A stretch of DNA of 64,000 nucleotides, taken from NCBI RefSeq assembly GCF_001613325.1, contig NZ_BDCD01000014.1, positions 1 through 64,000 of the forward strand. The letters run 5' to 3'. Origin of the DNA: Nocardia yamanashiensis NBRC 100130. GTDB lineage: Bacteria > Actinomycetota > Actinomycetes > Mycobacteriales > Mycobacteriaceae. The notes beneath the pieces were generated by a model. That model saw nothing but the letters and a program-made list of their open reading frames with translations. It searched no databases and was not told the origin of the DNA. Below, in pieces: positions 50,181-58,563 of the stretch. The translations under genes and the position numbers were made by a program. Numbering within the stretch: position 1 is the first letter of the stretch; each line of letters opens with the position of its first letter.

Positions 50181-51356
50181 TCAGTTCCCGGGTGAAATAC
50201 CGCTTTGCCTGGCCTTTTCGATATTGCGCAGGTGCTGGTCGTAGTCGTCGGTGAACAAGGTGGTGCCCTGCTTGTCGATGGTCACGAAGTACAGCCACGG
50301 GCCGGTTGCCGGATTCACCATGGCACGCAATGCCTCCGGTGACGGTGCGGAGATCGGGGTCGCCGGGAGGCCGGTCATGGCGTAGGTGTTCCAGGGTGTC
50401 TTGCGGGCGCGGTCGGCGTCGGTGGTGGCGGTTTCGGTGTTACCGCGCCCGTAGATGACGGTGGAGTCGAATTCCAGGGGGCGGTTGGCCCGGAGCCGGT
50501 TCAGGATCACCCGCGCGACCTTGGGCATGTCCTGCGATAGCGCCTCACGCTCGAGCACGGACGCGGCGATCAGCGTGTCGTAGGGGGTGAGGCCGGTCGA
50601 GTTGCCTAGGATTCCGGCGCTTTCGTAGGTGGCGGTGCTTTCGGTGACCAACTGTTTGAGGATCTGGTCCGGGCTTTCCGTGGGGTCGAAAGTCCAGGAA
50701 CCCGCGCCGATGAGGCCCTCGAGCTGCCGCGTGCGGTCGGGCACCGAGCGGACCCAGCCCAGTGCCCAGTCCGGTACGCCCAAGGCAACGGGATCGGTGT
50801 TGGTGCCCGCGGCCTCGAATTGTTCGTAGGTCAGGCATTTCGCCGCGGGTACGACGCTCGCGCAGCTCGCTTCGGCGATCCGGCGGTAGATGCCGTCTTT
50901 GCGCGCGCCGGTGGACACGTCGACCTGGTCGTGCAATTGCCGGCCCTCGGAGATCACCACCGTGGCGAGATCGGTGGCGATAGGTTGTTGGCGCATGGTG
51001 ACCCCGGTGAGGATCCCGACGCCGAGAGTGAGGACGAGGACGACAGCCGCGGCGGTCGCGAGGACGAGATTTCGGTAGCGCCGGTCTAGGCGAGGCGAGC
51101 TGCGGGGTCCATCGAAGGGCTCCTGTGGCGACGAGACCTGCTCTCCCGCAGTGTGATCGGGGAACTCGACGAGGGTTGGCGCGGGTTCGATCCCGTCTGC
51201 CTCCGACACGAGGTTCTGCCCGCGTTCAACGGGTATCTGCGCCCGCATCACTTGCGCGAGGGCGTCCCCGAGGGAGGACTTGCCGATCAGTTCCCGCATC
51301 CGCGCGATGTCGTCGGCGCCCGGTTCCTGGTCGTTGTGCTTGTCGTAGTTGTTCAT
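50181..51356 (-). CDS. MltG/YceG-like endolytic transglycosylase domain protein
   Basis: The protein (391 aa) has an acidic cytoplasmic N-terminus of about 125 residues, one membrane helix (LVLATAAAVVLVLTLGVGIL) and an extracellular YceG-like domain. The catalytic Glu region is AASVLEREALSQDMPKVA, and WNTYAMTGLPATPISAP with YFVTID match MltG, which trims nascent glycan strands. Its ATG overlaps the sigma-like gene stop (ATGA), so both are made together. It differs from housekeeping mltG, which is normally near aroE and ruvX homologs. Confidence 0.82.
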   Translation of the reverse strand: MNNYDKHNDQEPGADDIARMRELIGKSSLGDALAQVMRAQIPVERGQNLVSEADGIEPAPTLVEFPDHTAGEQVSSPQEPFDGPRSSPRLDRRYRNLVLATAAAVVLVLTLGVGILTGVTMRQQPIATDLATVVISEGRQLHDQVDVSTGARKDGIYRRIAEASCASVVPAAKCLTYEQFEAAGTNTDPVALGVPDWALGWVRSVPDRTRQLEGLIGAGSWTFDPTESPDQILKQLVTESTATYESAGILGNSTGLTPYDTLIAASVLEREALSQDMPKVARVILNRLRANRPLEFDSTVIYGRGNTETATTDADRARKTPWNTYAMTGLPATPISAPSPEALRAMVNPATGPWLYFVTIDKQGTTLFTDDYDQHLRNIEKARQSGISPGN

Positions 51357-52168
51357 TGCGACTCCCTGTCCCCCAGGCGTCGGATCCAGTCGTGTTGGGC
51401 CATCAGCGCCGACCATCGGCGATCGACTCCGCGGGCGGATCGCTCGCCGTAAACCTGTGCGATCTGCTTGCTCGTGAGGCCGGATGCTTTGCCCCACACT
51501 ATGTTTCGGTCTCTCGGCGACAGCCGGTACATGTACTCGCGCAGTACGTCCAGGTCTATGACCTGCCGGCTCGGATCGTGTGGCGCCCATCGGTCTTCGG
51601 TGGGCAGCCCCGCCTCGTGTCTCATTACCGCGGCGACGGCCTTGGCTTCACGATTCTGCGCCCTGCGGTGCCGATTGAGTTCGTTGACGAACGCGATCAC
51701 ACATCCTCCGATGAAGAAGGACGCCACGCTCGCACCGCCTTCACGACTCCACCCGTCCCCGGCCAGGCACTTCGCCCGGAAGCTCCGCAAGGCTTCGCTC
51801 ACCGCGGCATCGGCGACCTCGTCGCGAAAGTCGGTGTCGGATATGAATCGTTCGAGCTCCCCCACGCCGGGCGTGCACGGGATCCGTTTGCTGCGCACGA
51901 CCGCGAAGATGTGCCCGGTGCTCATCCACGCGGTGAGCACGCCGAGCGCATACCTCGCCAGCTCGCAGGCGAAGGTCTCCCACACCGGCCCGGCGAACTC
52001 CACCGCCTGCAGCGCGGCGATCAATTCGGCATCGGCCTCCAGCCGATGCATCGATTCCGCCGTAACTTCTTGTCCCCGCACGGTTTCCAGCATCGCTGAA
52101 GGCGCGGGCGCTGGGACGACCCGTAGCATAGCGCCGCCCGGGCGCGGCTCACTGCGGGCGGCGGCCAT
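51353..52168 (-). CDS. Sigma-70-like/ECF-type regulator with C-terminal HTH
   Basis: A 271-residue protein with a helical N-terminal part (LAGDGWSREGGASVASFFIGGCVIAF region resembles sigma region 2 surroundings) and a C-terminal segment, REYMYRLSPRDRNIVWG, with LTSKQIAQVYGE, resembling sigma region 4. Such divergent sigma-like proteins occur in Nocardia and Streptomyces. It is translationally coupled to the MltG-like gene. The start is uncertain (52168 or 52177). Confidence 0.65.
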   Translation of the reverse strand: MAAARSEPRPGGAMLRVVPAPAPSAMLETVRGQEVTAESMHRLEADAELIAALQAVEFAGPVWETFACELARYALGVLTAWMSTGHIFAVVRSKRIPCTPGVGELERFISDTDFRDEVADAAVSEALRSFRAKCLAGDGWSREGGASVASFFIGGCVIAFVNELNRHRRAQNREAKAVAAVMRHEAGLPTEDRWAPHDPSRQVIDLDVLREYMYRLSPRDRNIVWGKASGLTSKQIAQVYGERSARGVDRRWSALMAQHDWIRRLGDRESQ

Positions 52169-52276
52169 GGGTCTCACAGCTTCTGTCGGTGGTCATGACA
52201 GTCGTCCTCCCCGAATCCCCGGCACCGGCTGTCCGGACACAGGGTTATAGGCGCCACCGCGAGCTGTTCTACCGGG

Positions 52277-52669
52277 CTATCGCCAGGAAGCCACCACGAT
52301 GGTGATCAACAGGAGTTTGAGCAGCCAGTCGCCGGCGTGGATGAGCGCGACGCGCCAGGGCACGTTCTCCCAGATCATCGAGCCCGACAACAGGATTGCC
52401 GGGAACCCGATCCACAGGCCCAACGCCAGTTTCACCCCGGCCCACCAGCCGTCGGCTCCCGTCGCCACCGTCAGCTTCGCGACGACCACCGTCAGCACCA
52501 CCAGGCGTAGCAATTCGATGCCGACCTTCCACGCCGGTGGCCGGCCCTCGGTATCGACATTGCTGCCCGCGGCGGCGAGCGGCTTGGCGGTGACCATGTA
52601 ATAGACGTTGGCCACGACGAATCCCGCGATCACGGCCGTGACGACGGCCCAGATGTTCATCTGCTGCAT
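52277..52669 (-). CDS. DUF1761-like membrane protein
   Basis: A 130-residue protein with four predicted helices (VVTAVIAGFVVANVYYMVTA at the N-terminus; WIGFPAILLSGSMIWENVPW later), the pattern of small DUF1761 proteins. No ribosome site is visible; CTATAC 5 nt before ATG 52669 could be a -10 element of a leaderless message. Divergent from the DUF1801 gene. Confidence 0.75.
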   Translation of the reverse strand: MQQMNIWAVVTAVIAGFVVANVYYMVTAKPLAAAGSNVDTEGRPPAWKVGIELLRLVVLTVVVAKLTVATGADGWWAGVKLALGLWIGFPAILLSGSMIWENVPWRVALIHAGDWLLKLLLITIVVASWR

Positions 52670-52686
52670 AGCGGTATAGACGGGTG

Positions 52687-52698
52687 TTCCGCGCGGAA
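52687..52698. promoter_or_regulatory. 12-bp palindrome between divergent genes
   Basis: TTCCGCGCGGAA is exactly self-complementary and lies 19 bp from each of the two divergent starts (52669 and 52718). Confidence 0.4.
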
Positions 52699-52717
52699 TT
52701 CATCTAGCGTCTCGATC

Positions 52718-53125
52718 ATGGTCTATCGAGTCGATCCGCGGGTGGACGCCTATATCGATGCCCTGCCCGAATGGCAGCAAGCGATCTGCCGGGAAGTTCG
52801 CGACCTCGTGCACGCCGCCGACCCGGAGGTCGAGGAGACCATCAAACGGACCGTGCGGCCGTACTTCGTCCTCCAGGGCAATATCTGCGCTCTGCTCGCG
52901 ACCAAGGATCACGTCAACGTGTTCCTCTACGACGGCGCTATCGTCCCCGATCCCGAGCACATCATCACCGGAGGTCACGACAACACCACGGCGCGCACCG
53001 TCGCGGTCTGGGAAGGACAGCAGCTCAACGCCCCAGCGCTTCTGACCATGTTCCGGCACATCATCGCGAACAACCGTGCGGGTGGCTGGCGAAAGCTCAA
53101 GAAGAGTTCACCGGAGTCCCCCTAG
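52718..53125 (+). CDS. DUF1801-family protein
   Basis: A 135-residue protein with YIDALPEWQQAICREVRDLV, ADPEVEETIKRTVRPYF and VNVFLYDGA, the YdhG/DUF1801 pattern of an iron-chaperone-frataxin-like fold. Function in actinobacteria unknown. The frame shows normal codon use. Confidence 0.8.
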   Translation: MVYRVDPRVDAYIDALPEWQQAICREVRDLVHAADPEVEETIKRTVRPYFVLQGNICALLATKDHVNVFLYDGAIVPDPEHIITGGHDNTTARTVAVWEGQQLNAPALLTMFRHIIANNRAGGWRKLKKSSPESP

Positions 53126-53206
53126 CCCCTCGGTAGCAATGCGGAAGAACTTGGCTGCAACGAGTTCGGAGCTATCGGCGATACCGAGGTAGAGAAGGGG
53201 GATGCC

Positions 53207-53458
53207 ATGACCACCACGGAAGAATCGATCATCACCGGGATCGCCACGGTCATCGAGGAAGTCACCGGCGTCGACGCCGCGGACGTGACGCCCGAGAAGT
53301 CGTTCGGCGCGGACCTCGACATCGACTCGCTGTCGCTGGTCGAGATCGCGGTGCAGCTCGAGGGCAGGTATCAACTCGAGATCCCGGACCAAACCTTCGC
53401 CGCCCTGAAGACGGTGGGCGACGCGGTGGCCTACGTCCAGCGGTTACAGACCATCTGA
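53207..53458 (+). CDS. Acyl carrier protein (AcpM-like)
   Basis: The protein (83 aa) is acidic, with the 4'-phosphopantetheine attachment site Ser41 in LDIDSLSLVEIAVQLE. SFGADLDIDSLS is close to mycobacterial AcpM. It carries acyl chains in fatty or mycolic acid synthesis or a stand-alone pathway. No synthase genes surround it, so this may be an accessory ACP; the canonical acpM sits in the kas operon. Confidence 0.9.
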   Translation: MTTTEESIITGIATVIEEVTGVDAADVTPEKSFGADLDIDSLSLVEIAVQLEGRYQLEIPDQTFAALKTVGDAVAYVQRLQTI

Positions 53459-53539
53459 TACTCGAGCCGGGTCAACTGCCGTTCGCTCGGATCGAAAGGC
53501 ACTGCCCGGCTCCCGCCGCTTCTCCATACTCGATGGTCT

Positions 53540-54442
53540 ATGAACTCTTCCTTCCTCACCACGGCCCTGCCCCCGGCCCTCGCCGTGATCATGTTCGGGC
53601 TCGGCCTCTCCCTCACCACCGCCGACTTCACCCGCGTCACCCGCGCCCCGAAAGCGGTCGCGATCGCCCTGACCTGCCAGGTCATCGTGCTCCCCCTCGT
53701 CGCATTCGCCCTGGTCGAACTGTTCAACCTCTCCCCCTTGCTCGCGGTCGGCATGATGCTGCTGGCCGCCTCCCCCGGCGGCGCCACCGCGAACCTCTTC
53801 AGCCACCTCTTCCGCGGCGACGTAGCCCTCAATGTCACCCTGACCGCGATCAATTCGATCCTGTGCGTGGTCACCGTCCCCCTGGTCACCAACCTCGCGA
53901 TCAACCGCTTCGCCCACGACCAGACCGGCGAACTCGGCCTGCAATTCGGCAAAACCGTTCAGGTCGTAGTGATCGTCCTCGTCCCCGTCGTGATCGGCAT
54001 GGCCGTCCGCCACCGCGCCCCGGGCTTCGCCGCCACCATGGACCGCCCCGTCCGCATCGCCTCCATCGCCATCCTGGCCACCCTCGTCCTCGCCGCCATG
54101 CTCAACGACCGCTCCGCCATCGGCGGCTACGTCCTCGACGTAGGCACCATCACCGCCCTCTTCTGCCTGATCAGCCTCACCACCGGCTACTTCGTCCCCC
54201 GCGCATTCGGCATCCCCGCCCCACAAGCCATCGCCTCATCAATGGAAATCGGCGTCCACAACAGCGCCATAGCCATCACCCTCGCCCTCAGCGTCCTCGA
54301 AACCCCCCGAATAGCCGTACCCGCCGCCGTCTACGCGGTCCTCATGACCCCCCTCGCCGCCCTCGTAGGCGCCATCATCAGCCGCAAAACCCGTGCCGAA
54401 CAACGTGAATCGACCTTGGCGGTGCCCGAGAAATCGGCATGA
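53540..54442 (+). CDS. Bile acid:sodium symporter (BASS/ASBT) family transporter
   Basis: A 300-residue membrane protein with about nine helices. LLAASPGGATANLFSHLFRGD and the late EIGVHNSAIAITLALS are the two conserved crossover regions of BASS transporters, with the Asn/Gln/Glu sodium ligands. It is distinct from the SBF-like transporter at 13321-14316. Steroid-derived organic acids are plausible substrates given the steroid genes in the window, but this is inference. Confidence 0.9.
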   Translation: MNSSFLTTALPPALAVIMFGLGLSLTTADFTRVTRAPKAVAIALTCQVIVLPLVAFALVELFNLSPLLAVGMMLLAASPGGATANLFSHLFRGDVALNVTLTAINSILCVVTVPLVTNLAINRFAHDQTGELGLQFGKTVQVVVIVLVPVVIGMAVRHRAPGFAATMDRPVRIASIAILATLVLAAMLNDRSAIGGYVLDVGTITALFCLISLTTGYFVPRAFGIPAPQAIASSMEIGVHNSAIAITLALSVLETPRIAVPAAVYAVLMTPLAALVGAIISRKTRAEQRESTLAVPEKSA

Positions 54443-54456
54443 GTTCCGGCCGAGAC

Positions 54457-54993
54457 TCAGTTCGGCGCTGCAGGAACCGCTCTGCCCCAAGCGCTTTCGA
54501 ACTCTTCCGCCGTGATCTGCGAGTCCACCAGGTCTGGATCCCACAGGTCGATCGGCGGATTGAGGGGGAAGTCGTCGAGGCCGGTCCGGATTGCTTCACC
54601 GCTGTCGCGTATCTCGACCTGGCGCGTTCGATAGCCGCGCGTGATCTCGGTCAGGTAGTCGGCGGCGGGCACACCGTCCTCACCCTCCCAACGCTGGCGT
54701 GTATGCAGCACCTCACGGTCTGCCACCATTCCGAAGCCCGGCCGACTCCGCTGAACGAGCCGTTTGGCGCGAAAGCTGTTCAACGCAGAATCGCCGGGCT
54801 CGTCGATATCGACCTCGTCCAACTCCCAATCCTCGGCCTCGGCCAACCGCGCCCAATCGTCGATGACCCGGACCTCAGCGAAAGTCTCAGCGATCTCACG
54901 TGCCGAACGCGCTTGCATCCACCACCACAGCCCACCCATCCCGTAGTCATGGCATACGAGGAATCGCTCCTTCGGCGTCTGGTCGTCACTCAT
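54457..54993 (-). CDS. Hypothetical acidic protein
   Basis: A 178-residue soluble protein beginning SDDQTPKERFLVCHDYGMGG, with WWWMQARSAREIAETF and DSALNSFRAKRLVQ blocks. The WWWxxARS region recurs in uncharacterised Actinobacteria proteins, but I cannot name a family. Start 54993 is chosen over 55011 by similarity to an open N-terminus; the ribosome site is weak. It is separated from upstream genes by a very strong terminator. Confidence 0.65.
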   Translation of the reverse strand: MSDDQTPKERFLVCHDYGMGGLWWWMQARSAREIAETFAEVRVIDDWARLAEAEDWELDEVDIDEPGDSALNSFRAKRLVQRSRPGFGMVADREVLHTRQRWEGEDGVPAADYLTEITRGYRTRQVEIRDSGEAIRTGLDDFPLNPPIDLWDPDLVDSQITAEEFESAWGRAVPAAPN

Positions 54994-55014
54994 GGTCACA
55001 AGCGTATGCAACGA

Positions 55015-55052
55015 ACTGGTCGCCCCACCGCGGCTGCGGTGGGGCGACCAGT
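55015..55052 (-). terminator. 17-bp perfect stem terminator behind the Met-rich ORF
   Basis: ACTGGTCGCCCCACCGC, loop GGCT, and the exact reverse complement. It lies 20 bp downstream of the stop of the small gene at 55073-55150 and upstream of the next minus-strand gene. Confidence 0.85.
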
Positions 55053-55072
55053 GATGTGGTCGAGCGGAGGCA

Positions 55073-55150
55073 CTACATCGGCATGTTGGGGAACATCATG
55101 TTCCACATGCTGCGGAGCATGTCCGTCATCTGTGTGCACATCGGTGACAT
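55073..55150 (-). CDS. 25-residue methionine-rich peptide
   Basis: The ORF begins MSPMCTQMTDM and ends MFPNMPM; nine of 25 residues are Met, with one Cys and one Trp. AGGAGG lies 8 nt before the ATG at 55150, the best ribosome site in this neighbourhood, and a 17-bp-stem terminator starts 20 bp after the TAG. Upstream of the ribosome site is an inverted repeat, CGGGTAG-N7-CTACCCG. It is too short for routine gene calling. Spaced Met residues suggest soft-metal (Cu/Ag) binding, but this is inference. It may also be the last gene of the GlsB unit upstream. Confidence 0.65.
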   Translation of the reverse strand: MSPMCTQMTDMLRSMWNMMFPNMPM

Positions 55151-55175
55151 CACCATCACCTCCTGACCCTGGTAG

Positions 55176-55196
55176 CGGGTAGTCCCCGCCTACCCG
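55176..55196. promoter_or_regulatory. Inverted repeat upstream of the Met-rich ORF
   Basis: CGGGTAG-N7-CTACCCG lies 12 bp upstream of the AGGAGG site of the small gene. It may be an operator or 5'-UTR hairpin. An overlapping TACCC-N6-AGGGT arrangement on the minus strand recalls metal-sensor operators only loosely. Confidence 0.4.
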
Positions 55197-55239
55197 GCAA
55201 TGCCGCAGTTATGCGGACGGCCGGGTGGGTCAGGCGGAT

Positions 55240-55416
55240 TCACGCTGAGGCGGGAGGGCGGGTCGGATACATGACCTCGTCCCACCACCCTTCGAGGCGG
55301 CTGGGTTCCGGCCAGCGCACCTCGGCGTCCTCGGAATCGTCCGATTCGGTTCGGGTGATGTGTGTTTGCTTTCTGGCTGAACGGGCGGGTCTTTCGGCGC
55401 GTGGATCCGAGCTCAT
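55240..55416 (-). CDS. Small hydrophilic hypothetical protein, 58 aa
   Basis: Starts 8 bp after the GlsB-like stop (ATG 55416). It is Arg/Ser/Glu-rich, with a Trp-containing end EPSRLEGWWDEVMYP that looks conserved-type rather than random. No signal or membrane helix. Probably co-transcribed with the GlsB-like gene. Weak ribosome site, so moderate support only. Confidence 0.5.
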   Translation of the reverse strand: MSSDPRAERPARSARKQTHITRTESDDSEDAEVRWPEPSRLEGWWDEVMYPTRPPASA

Positions 55417-55424
55417 GGGGGATC

Positions 55425-55700
55425 TCAGCGCAATGCGTTTCGGCGGCCGGTGACCAGGTTGACCAGGAACAGCAGAATTACCGCACCGCCCAAGCAGGTG
55501 AAGAAGCTGAACCACAAGCCACCGCCTTCGACGTCCACGCCCAACAGCTTCAGCAGGAAACCGCCCAGCAGACCGCCTACGATGCCGACGACGATGTTGA
55601 GCAGAATCCCCTGCTGGGCATCAGTTTTCATGATCTTGCTGGCGATCCATCCCGCCAGGCCACCGATAATGATCCAACCCAGAATTCCCAGTCCGAGCAT
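55425..55700 (-). CDS. GlsB/YeaQ/YmgE-family stress membrane protein
   Basis: A 91-residue protein with three hydrophobic segments and the Gly-rich signature IIIGGLAGWIASKIMKTD, then GIVGGLLGGFLL, typical of the transglycosylase-associated (GlsB/YeaQ/YmgE) family. AAGGAG precedes ATG 55700. Members respond to envelope stress in other bacteria. It lies just beyond the terminator of the sulfur operon. Confidence 0.9.
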   Translation of the reverse strand: MLGLGILGWIIIGGLAGWIASKIMKTDAQQGILLNIVVGIVGGLLGGFLLKLLGVDVEGGGLWFSFFTCLGGAVILLFLVNLVTGRRNALR

Positions 55701-55862
55701 CGGCTCGCTCCTTGTCTCACTCTCGGGCCTCCGAAAAGGGAAGCCGCATGCGTCTCCGACATACCCGCCAAGATCGGGGTCAATCACGCTGGTGTGAGAA
55801 CGGTTGTCATGGGTACGGCGGTGATGTCGGCCCAGCAGGTGGAACCGTCCGAGCCGATACGA

Positions 55863-55906
55863 GGGTCGCGCCTCGGTAGGACCCACCGAGCGCCGAGGCG
55901 AGACCC
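55863..55906 (-). terminator. Hairpin terminator of the sulfur operon
   Basis: GGGTCGCGCCTCGG (55863-55876) pairs with CCGAGGCGAGACCC (55893-55906), 14-nt arms with one mismatch and a 16-nt loop, 14 bp after the last operon stop at 55921. Confidence 0.7.
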
Positions 55907-55920
55907 TTGTCCAGGCTCCC

Positions 55921-57129
55921 TCAGAGGACGCCGTGCCGCGGGGGCGGGGTGCCGGAGAGCAGATAGCGGCCGATGTGCTGGAGTTTCCAGCGCACCGGGT
56001 CGTGCAAGGTGTGGGTGCGGGCATTGCGCCAATGCCGATGCAGGTTCAGTGAATCCAGCGCCGAACGGGTCCCGGACACCTCGAACAGCGCGTTGGTCAC
56101 GTCCAGAGCGGCGCGGTCGGCGGCGGCTTTCGCGGTGGCGACGGCGATGGACGCGGCGGCGGCGCTGTCGTCGTCGAGATCGCCGGCGGCCCGGTCGATG
56201 GTGTCGGCCGCCACCGACAGCAGTGCCTCGGCCGCGCGCACCGTGACCTCCAATTCACCGAAACGCTGGATGGTGAGCGGATCATCGGCGGCCTGTTCGA
56301 CACCGGCTTCGAACCACGGCCGGCTGCGGGTGCGAACGAACTCGACGGCCTCCGACAGTGCGCCGCGCGCGATGCCCGCGTCGATCGCGGTGTGCAGGAT
56401 CTGCGCCCGGGCGCCGTAGAGCTGCGGCCCGGTGAAGGTGAGATGATGCGGGACCACGTGATTCGACGGAACCCGCACCCCCTCGAGACGCACCGACCCA
56501 CTGGCGGTGGTTCGCTGCCCCATGCCGTCCCAGTCGTCGACGACGGTGAGGCCGTCGGCGTCGGCGGGGACATAGGCCACCACGATCCGGTCGTCGTCGT
56601 TCTTGGCCAGCACCGGAATCCAATGCGCGAACAGCGCACCGGTCGAATAGTGCTTGACACCGTCGAGAACATGGCCGCCGTCGGGGTGCGCCCGCAGGCG
56701 GGTGCGGTAGTCCTGCACGTGTTTGGTGCCCGCCTCGGATTGCGCGTTCCCGAATCGCTTGCCCGCCAGCACTTCCGAGAAGAGATAGCGCTGTAGCTCT
56801 GCGGCACCGTTCTGCCGCAACGCGTTCACGTAAACGAAGTGGCTGTGCGGAATCTGGGCGATGTTCGGGTCGGCTGCCGCCAGCAGCCGGAACACTTCCA
56901 CCACGACCGAAGTCGGCACGTCCGCGCCACCGTGGGCGCGCGGCACGGTGATGCCCAGCAGCCCGCTGGCGGACAGCGCGTCCAGCTCGGCGCGTGGCAG
57001 CTCGCGTCGTGCGTCGCGGCCGGCGGCATTGGTGGCGAAGTGGGTGGCGAGCCGTGCCGCGACCGCCAATGCCTCGTCGGCGTCGGCGATCACGTGTGCG
57101 GTCACCGGCCGGTCGGTGATCTCGGTCAT
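55921..57129 (-). CDS. SfnB-like acyl-CoA-dehydrogenase-fold monooxygenase
   Basis: A 402-residue flavoprotein of the acyl-CoA dehydrogenase superfamily: GLLGITVPRAHGGADV, RFGNAQSEAGTKHVQDYRTR, LDGVKHYSTGALFAHWI and a C-terminal HRHWRNARTHTLHDPVRWK. HWRNARTHTLHDP is characteristic of SfnB/DszC-type FMNH2-dependent oxygenases that act on organosulfur compounds. It is the last gene of the operon, 57 bp after the StyA-like gene, and is followed by a terminator. Confidence 0.85.
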   Translation of the reverse strand: MTEITDRPVTAHVIADADEALAVAARLATHFATNAAGRDARRELPRAELDALSASGLLGITVPRAHGGADVPTSVVVEVFRLLAAADPNIAQIPHSHFVYVNALRQNGAAELQRYLFSEVLAGKRFGNAQSEAGTKHVQDYRTRLRAHPDGGHVLDGVKHYSTGALFAHWIPVLAKNDDDRIVVAYVPADADGLTVVDDWDGMGQRTTASGSVRLEGVRVPSNHVVPHHLTFTGPQLYGARAQILHTAIDAGIARGALSEAVEFVRTRSRPWFEAGVEQAADDPLTIQRFGELEVTVRAAEALLSVAADTIDRAAGDLDDDSAAAASIAVATAKAAADRAALDVTNALFEVSGTRSALDSLNLHRHWRNARTHTLHDPVRWKLQHIGRYLLSGTPPPRHGVL

Positions 57130-57186
57130 CGGGTGCCTCGGGCATTCTCGGTCGTGGTCACGGCATCTCCTGTATCGGCGAGTCGG

Positions 57187-58563
57187 TTACGCGGTGGCGA
57201 GGCCACCGGCGTAAGCGGAACGAGCGAAGCGCCCGGCGGGTTCGAAACGAGCCAGCAGCTCGGCCGCGTCCTGGCCGGTGACCTCGGTGATGAATCGCCC
57301 TGCCGCAGCGAGGGAATCGACGCCGAGGAACGGTTGCGGGCGATGCAGCAGGCCGACGAGCGCGGCGGCGAAGCGCGGCTCGACCGCGGCGGCGGCGAAC
57401 AGCTGGCCGCCGATCTCGGCGAACTCGGGATCGCCGAGGAACAACCGCGTCACCCGGTTCGCCGCGTCACCGCGCGCGGCCAGGAACGCCCGGTATTGCG
57501 CGGTGATCCACTCCTCGTCGAAGGGTCCTTCGTGCACGGCGGCGGCCGCGACCAGGCGCTGAGCCTGGATCAGTCCGCTCTGCGCGCCCTGCCCCGCGAT
57601 CGGGTCGTACGCGGCCGAGGTGTCGCCGAGCGAGGCCACCACGTGACCGCCCGCGGTGCGCCCGGCACCCGCGCGCACCACCGGGCGGACAGCGCCTTTC
57701 AGCCAGGAGTGCCGATCCGCGGCGATGGTCTGTGCGGCCAGCACCTCGGGCAGGTCCCAGTCGAGGTAGTCGCGGTAGAGCTGCTGCACGATCCGCAGCG
57801 CGGAGTCCGCGGAATCGGCTGCGGCGAAACGCTTCTCCCAATCGCTGCCGGGCTTGGCCCAGCCCAGGAAGGCCCAGCTGGGACCAATGTCCTTGTGCAG
57901 GTACGGTCCCCACCAGGCTTCGCCCTGATCGGCGAGGATGGAGAACAGGCTGTGCGCCCCGCCCGCCCGGCTGCGGTGCGCGAACACGCTCTCGTCGTAG
58001 CCGAGCCCGGTGACGGTGACGGTGAGCAACGAACGCTGCGGCGCGGCGTAGGGGCTGCGGGACTCGTCGATCGCGAACAGGTCCGACAGCCCGCCGCGTC
58101 CGGTGGCGACCAGTGTGAGGTCGACATCGGCGGCGATACTGTCCAGCTTCTCGGGCGTCACTTGCTCGACGACGAAGTGCCCGCCGCGTTCGATGAACGC
58201 GGTCAGCCGTTCGTCGGCCTTGAGCCGCGTATCGACCGCAACACCCACATACCCGTCGAAATGTCCGTCGAAGGCGATGAGTTCGGCCTGCTCGGGTCCC
58301 GCGATGCGCACGCTCAGACCGGTGTGCCGCGGTGCGCGGGCGGTGTAGGTGTCGAGCCCGAGTGCGGCTTCGGCCTGCTGGGTTTCACCGAATTCGAGCG
58401 CGGTGCCGGTGGCCGGGACGTCGTCGCGCAGCGCGCGCTGGTCGCGGTCGCTGTAGAGGGTGACGTCGAATCCGGCGTCGAGCAGGCCCAGGGCCGCGGT
58501 GACGCCGGTCTGCCCGGCGCCGATGACGGCGGCGGTACGGGTGGAATCGAGCTGAGAAGTCAT
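57187..58563 (-). CDS. Styrene/indole-monooxygenase-type FAD flavoprotein (StyA-like)
   Basis: The protein (458 aa) has an N-terminal FAD fold (AAVIGAGQTGVTAALGLLDAG), a middle beta-sheet (LSVRIAGPEQAELIAFDG), and SLGDTSAAYDPIAGQGAQSG, the DxxxxxDPxxGQG segment of group E flavin monooxygenases such as StyA. These enzymes take reduced FAD from a separate reductase and epoxidise or sulfoxidise. Its start overlaps the upstream LLM gene stop (ATGA). In this operon a sulfoxidation role is more likely than styrene attack (inference). Confidence 0.85.
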   Translation of the reverse strand: MTSQLDSTRTAAVIGAGQTGVTAALGLLDAGFDVTLYSDRDQRALRDDVPATGTALEFGETQQAEAALGLDTYTARAPRHTGLSVRIAGPEQAELIAFDGHFDGYVGVAVDTRLKADERLTAFIERGGHFVVEQVTPEKLDSIAADVDLTLVATGRGGLSDLFAIDESRSPYAAPQRSLLTVTVTGLGYDESVFAHRSRAGGAHSLFSILADQGEAWWGPYLHKDIGPSWAFLGWAKPGSDWEKRFAAADSADSALRIVQQLYRDYLDWDLPEVLAAQTIAADRHSWLKGAVRPVVRAGAGRTAGGHVVASLGDTSAAYDPIAGQGAQSGLIQAQRLVAAAAVHEGPFDEEWITAQYRAFLAARGDAANRVTRLFLGDPEFAEIGGQLFAAAAVEPRFAAALVGLLHRPQPFLGVDSLAAAGRFITEVTGQDAAELLARFEPAGRFARSAYAGGLATA

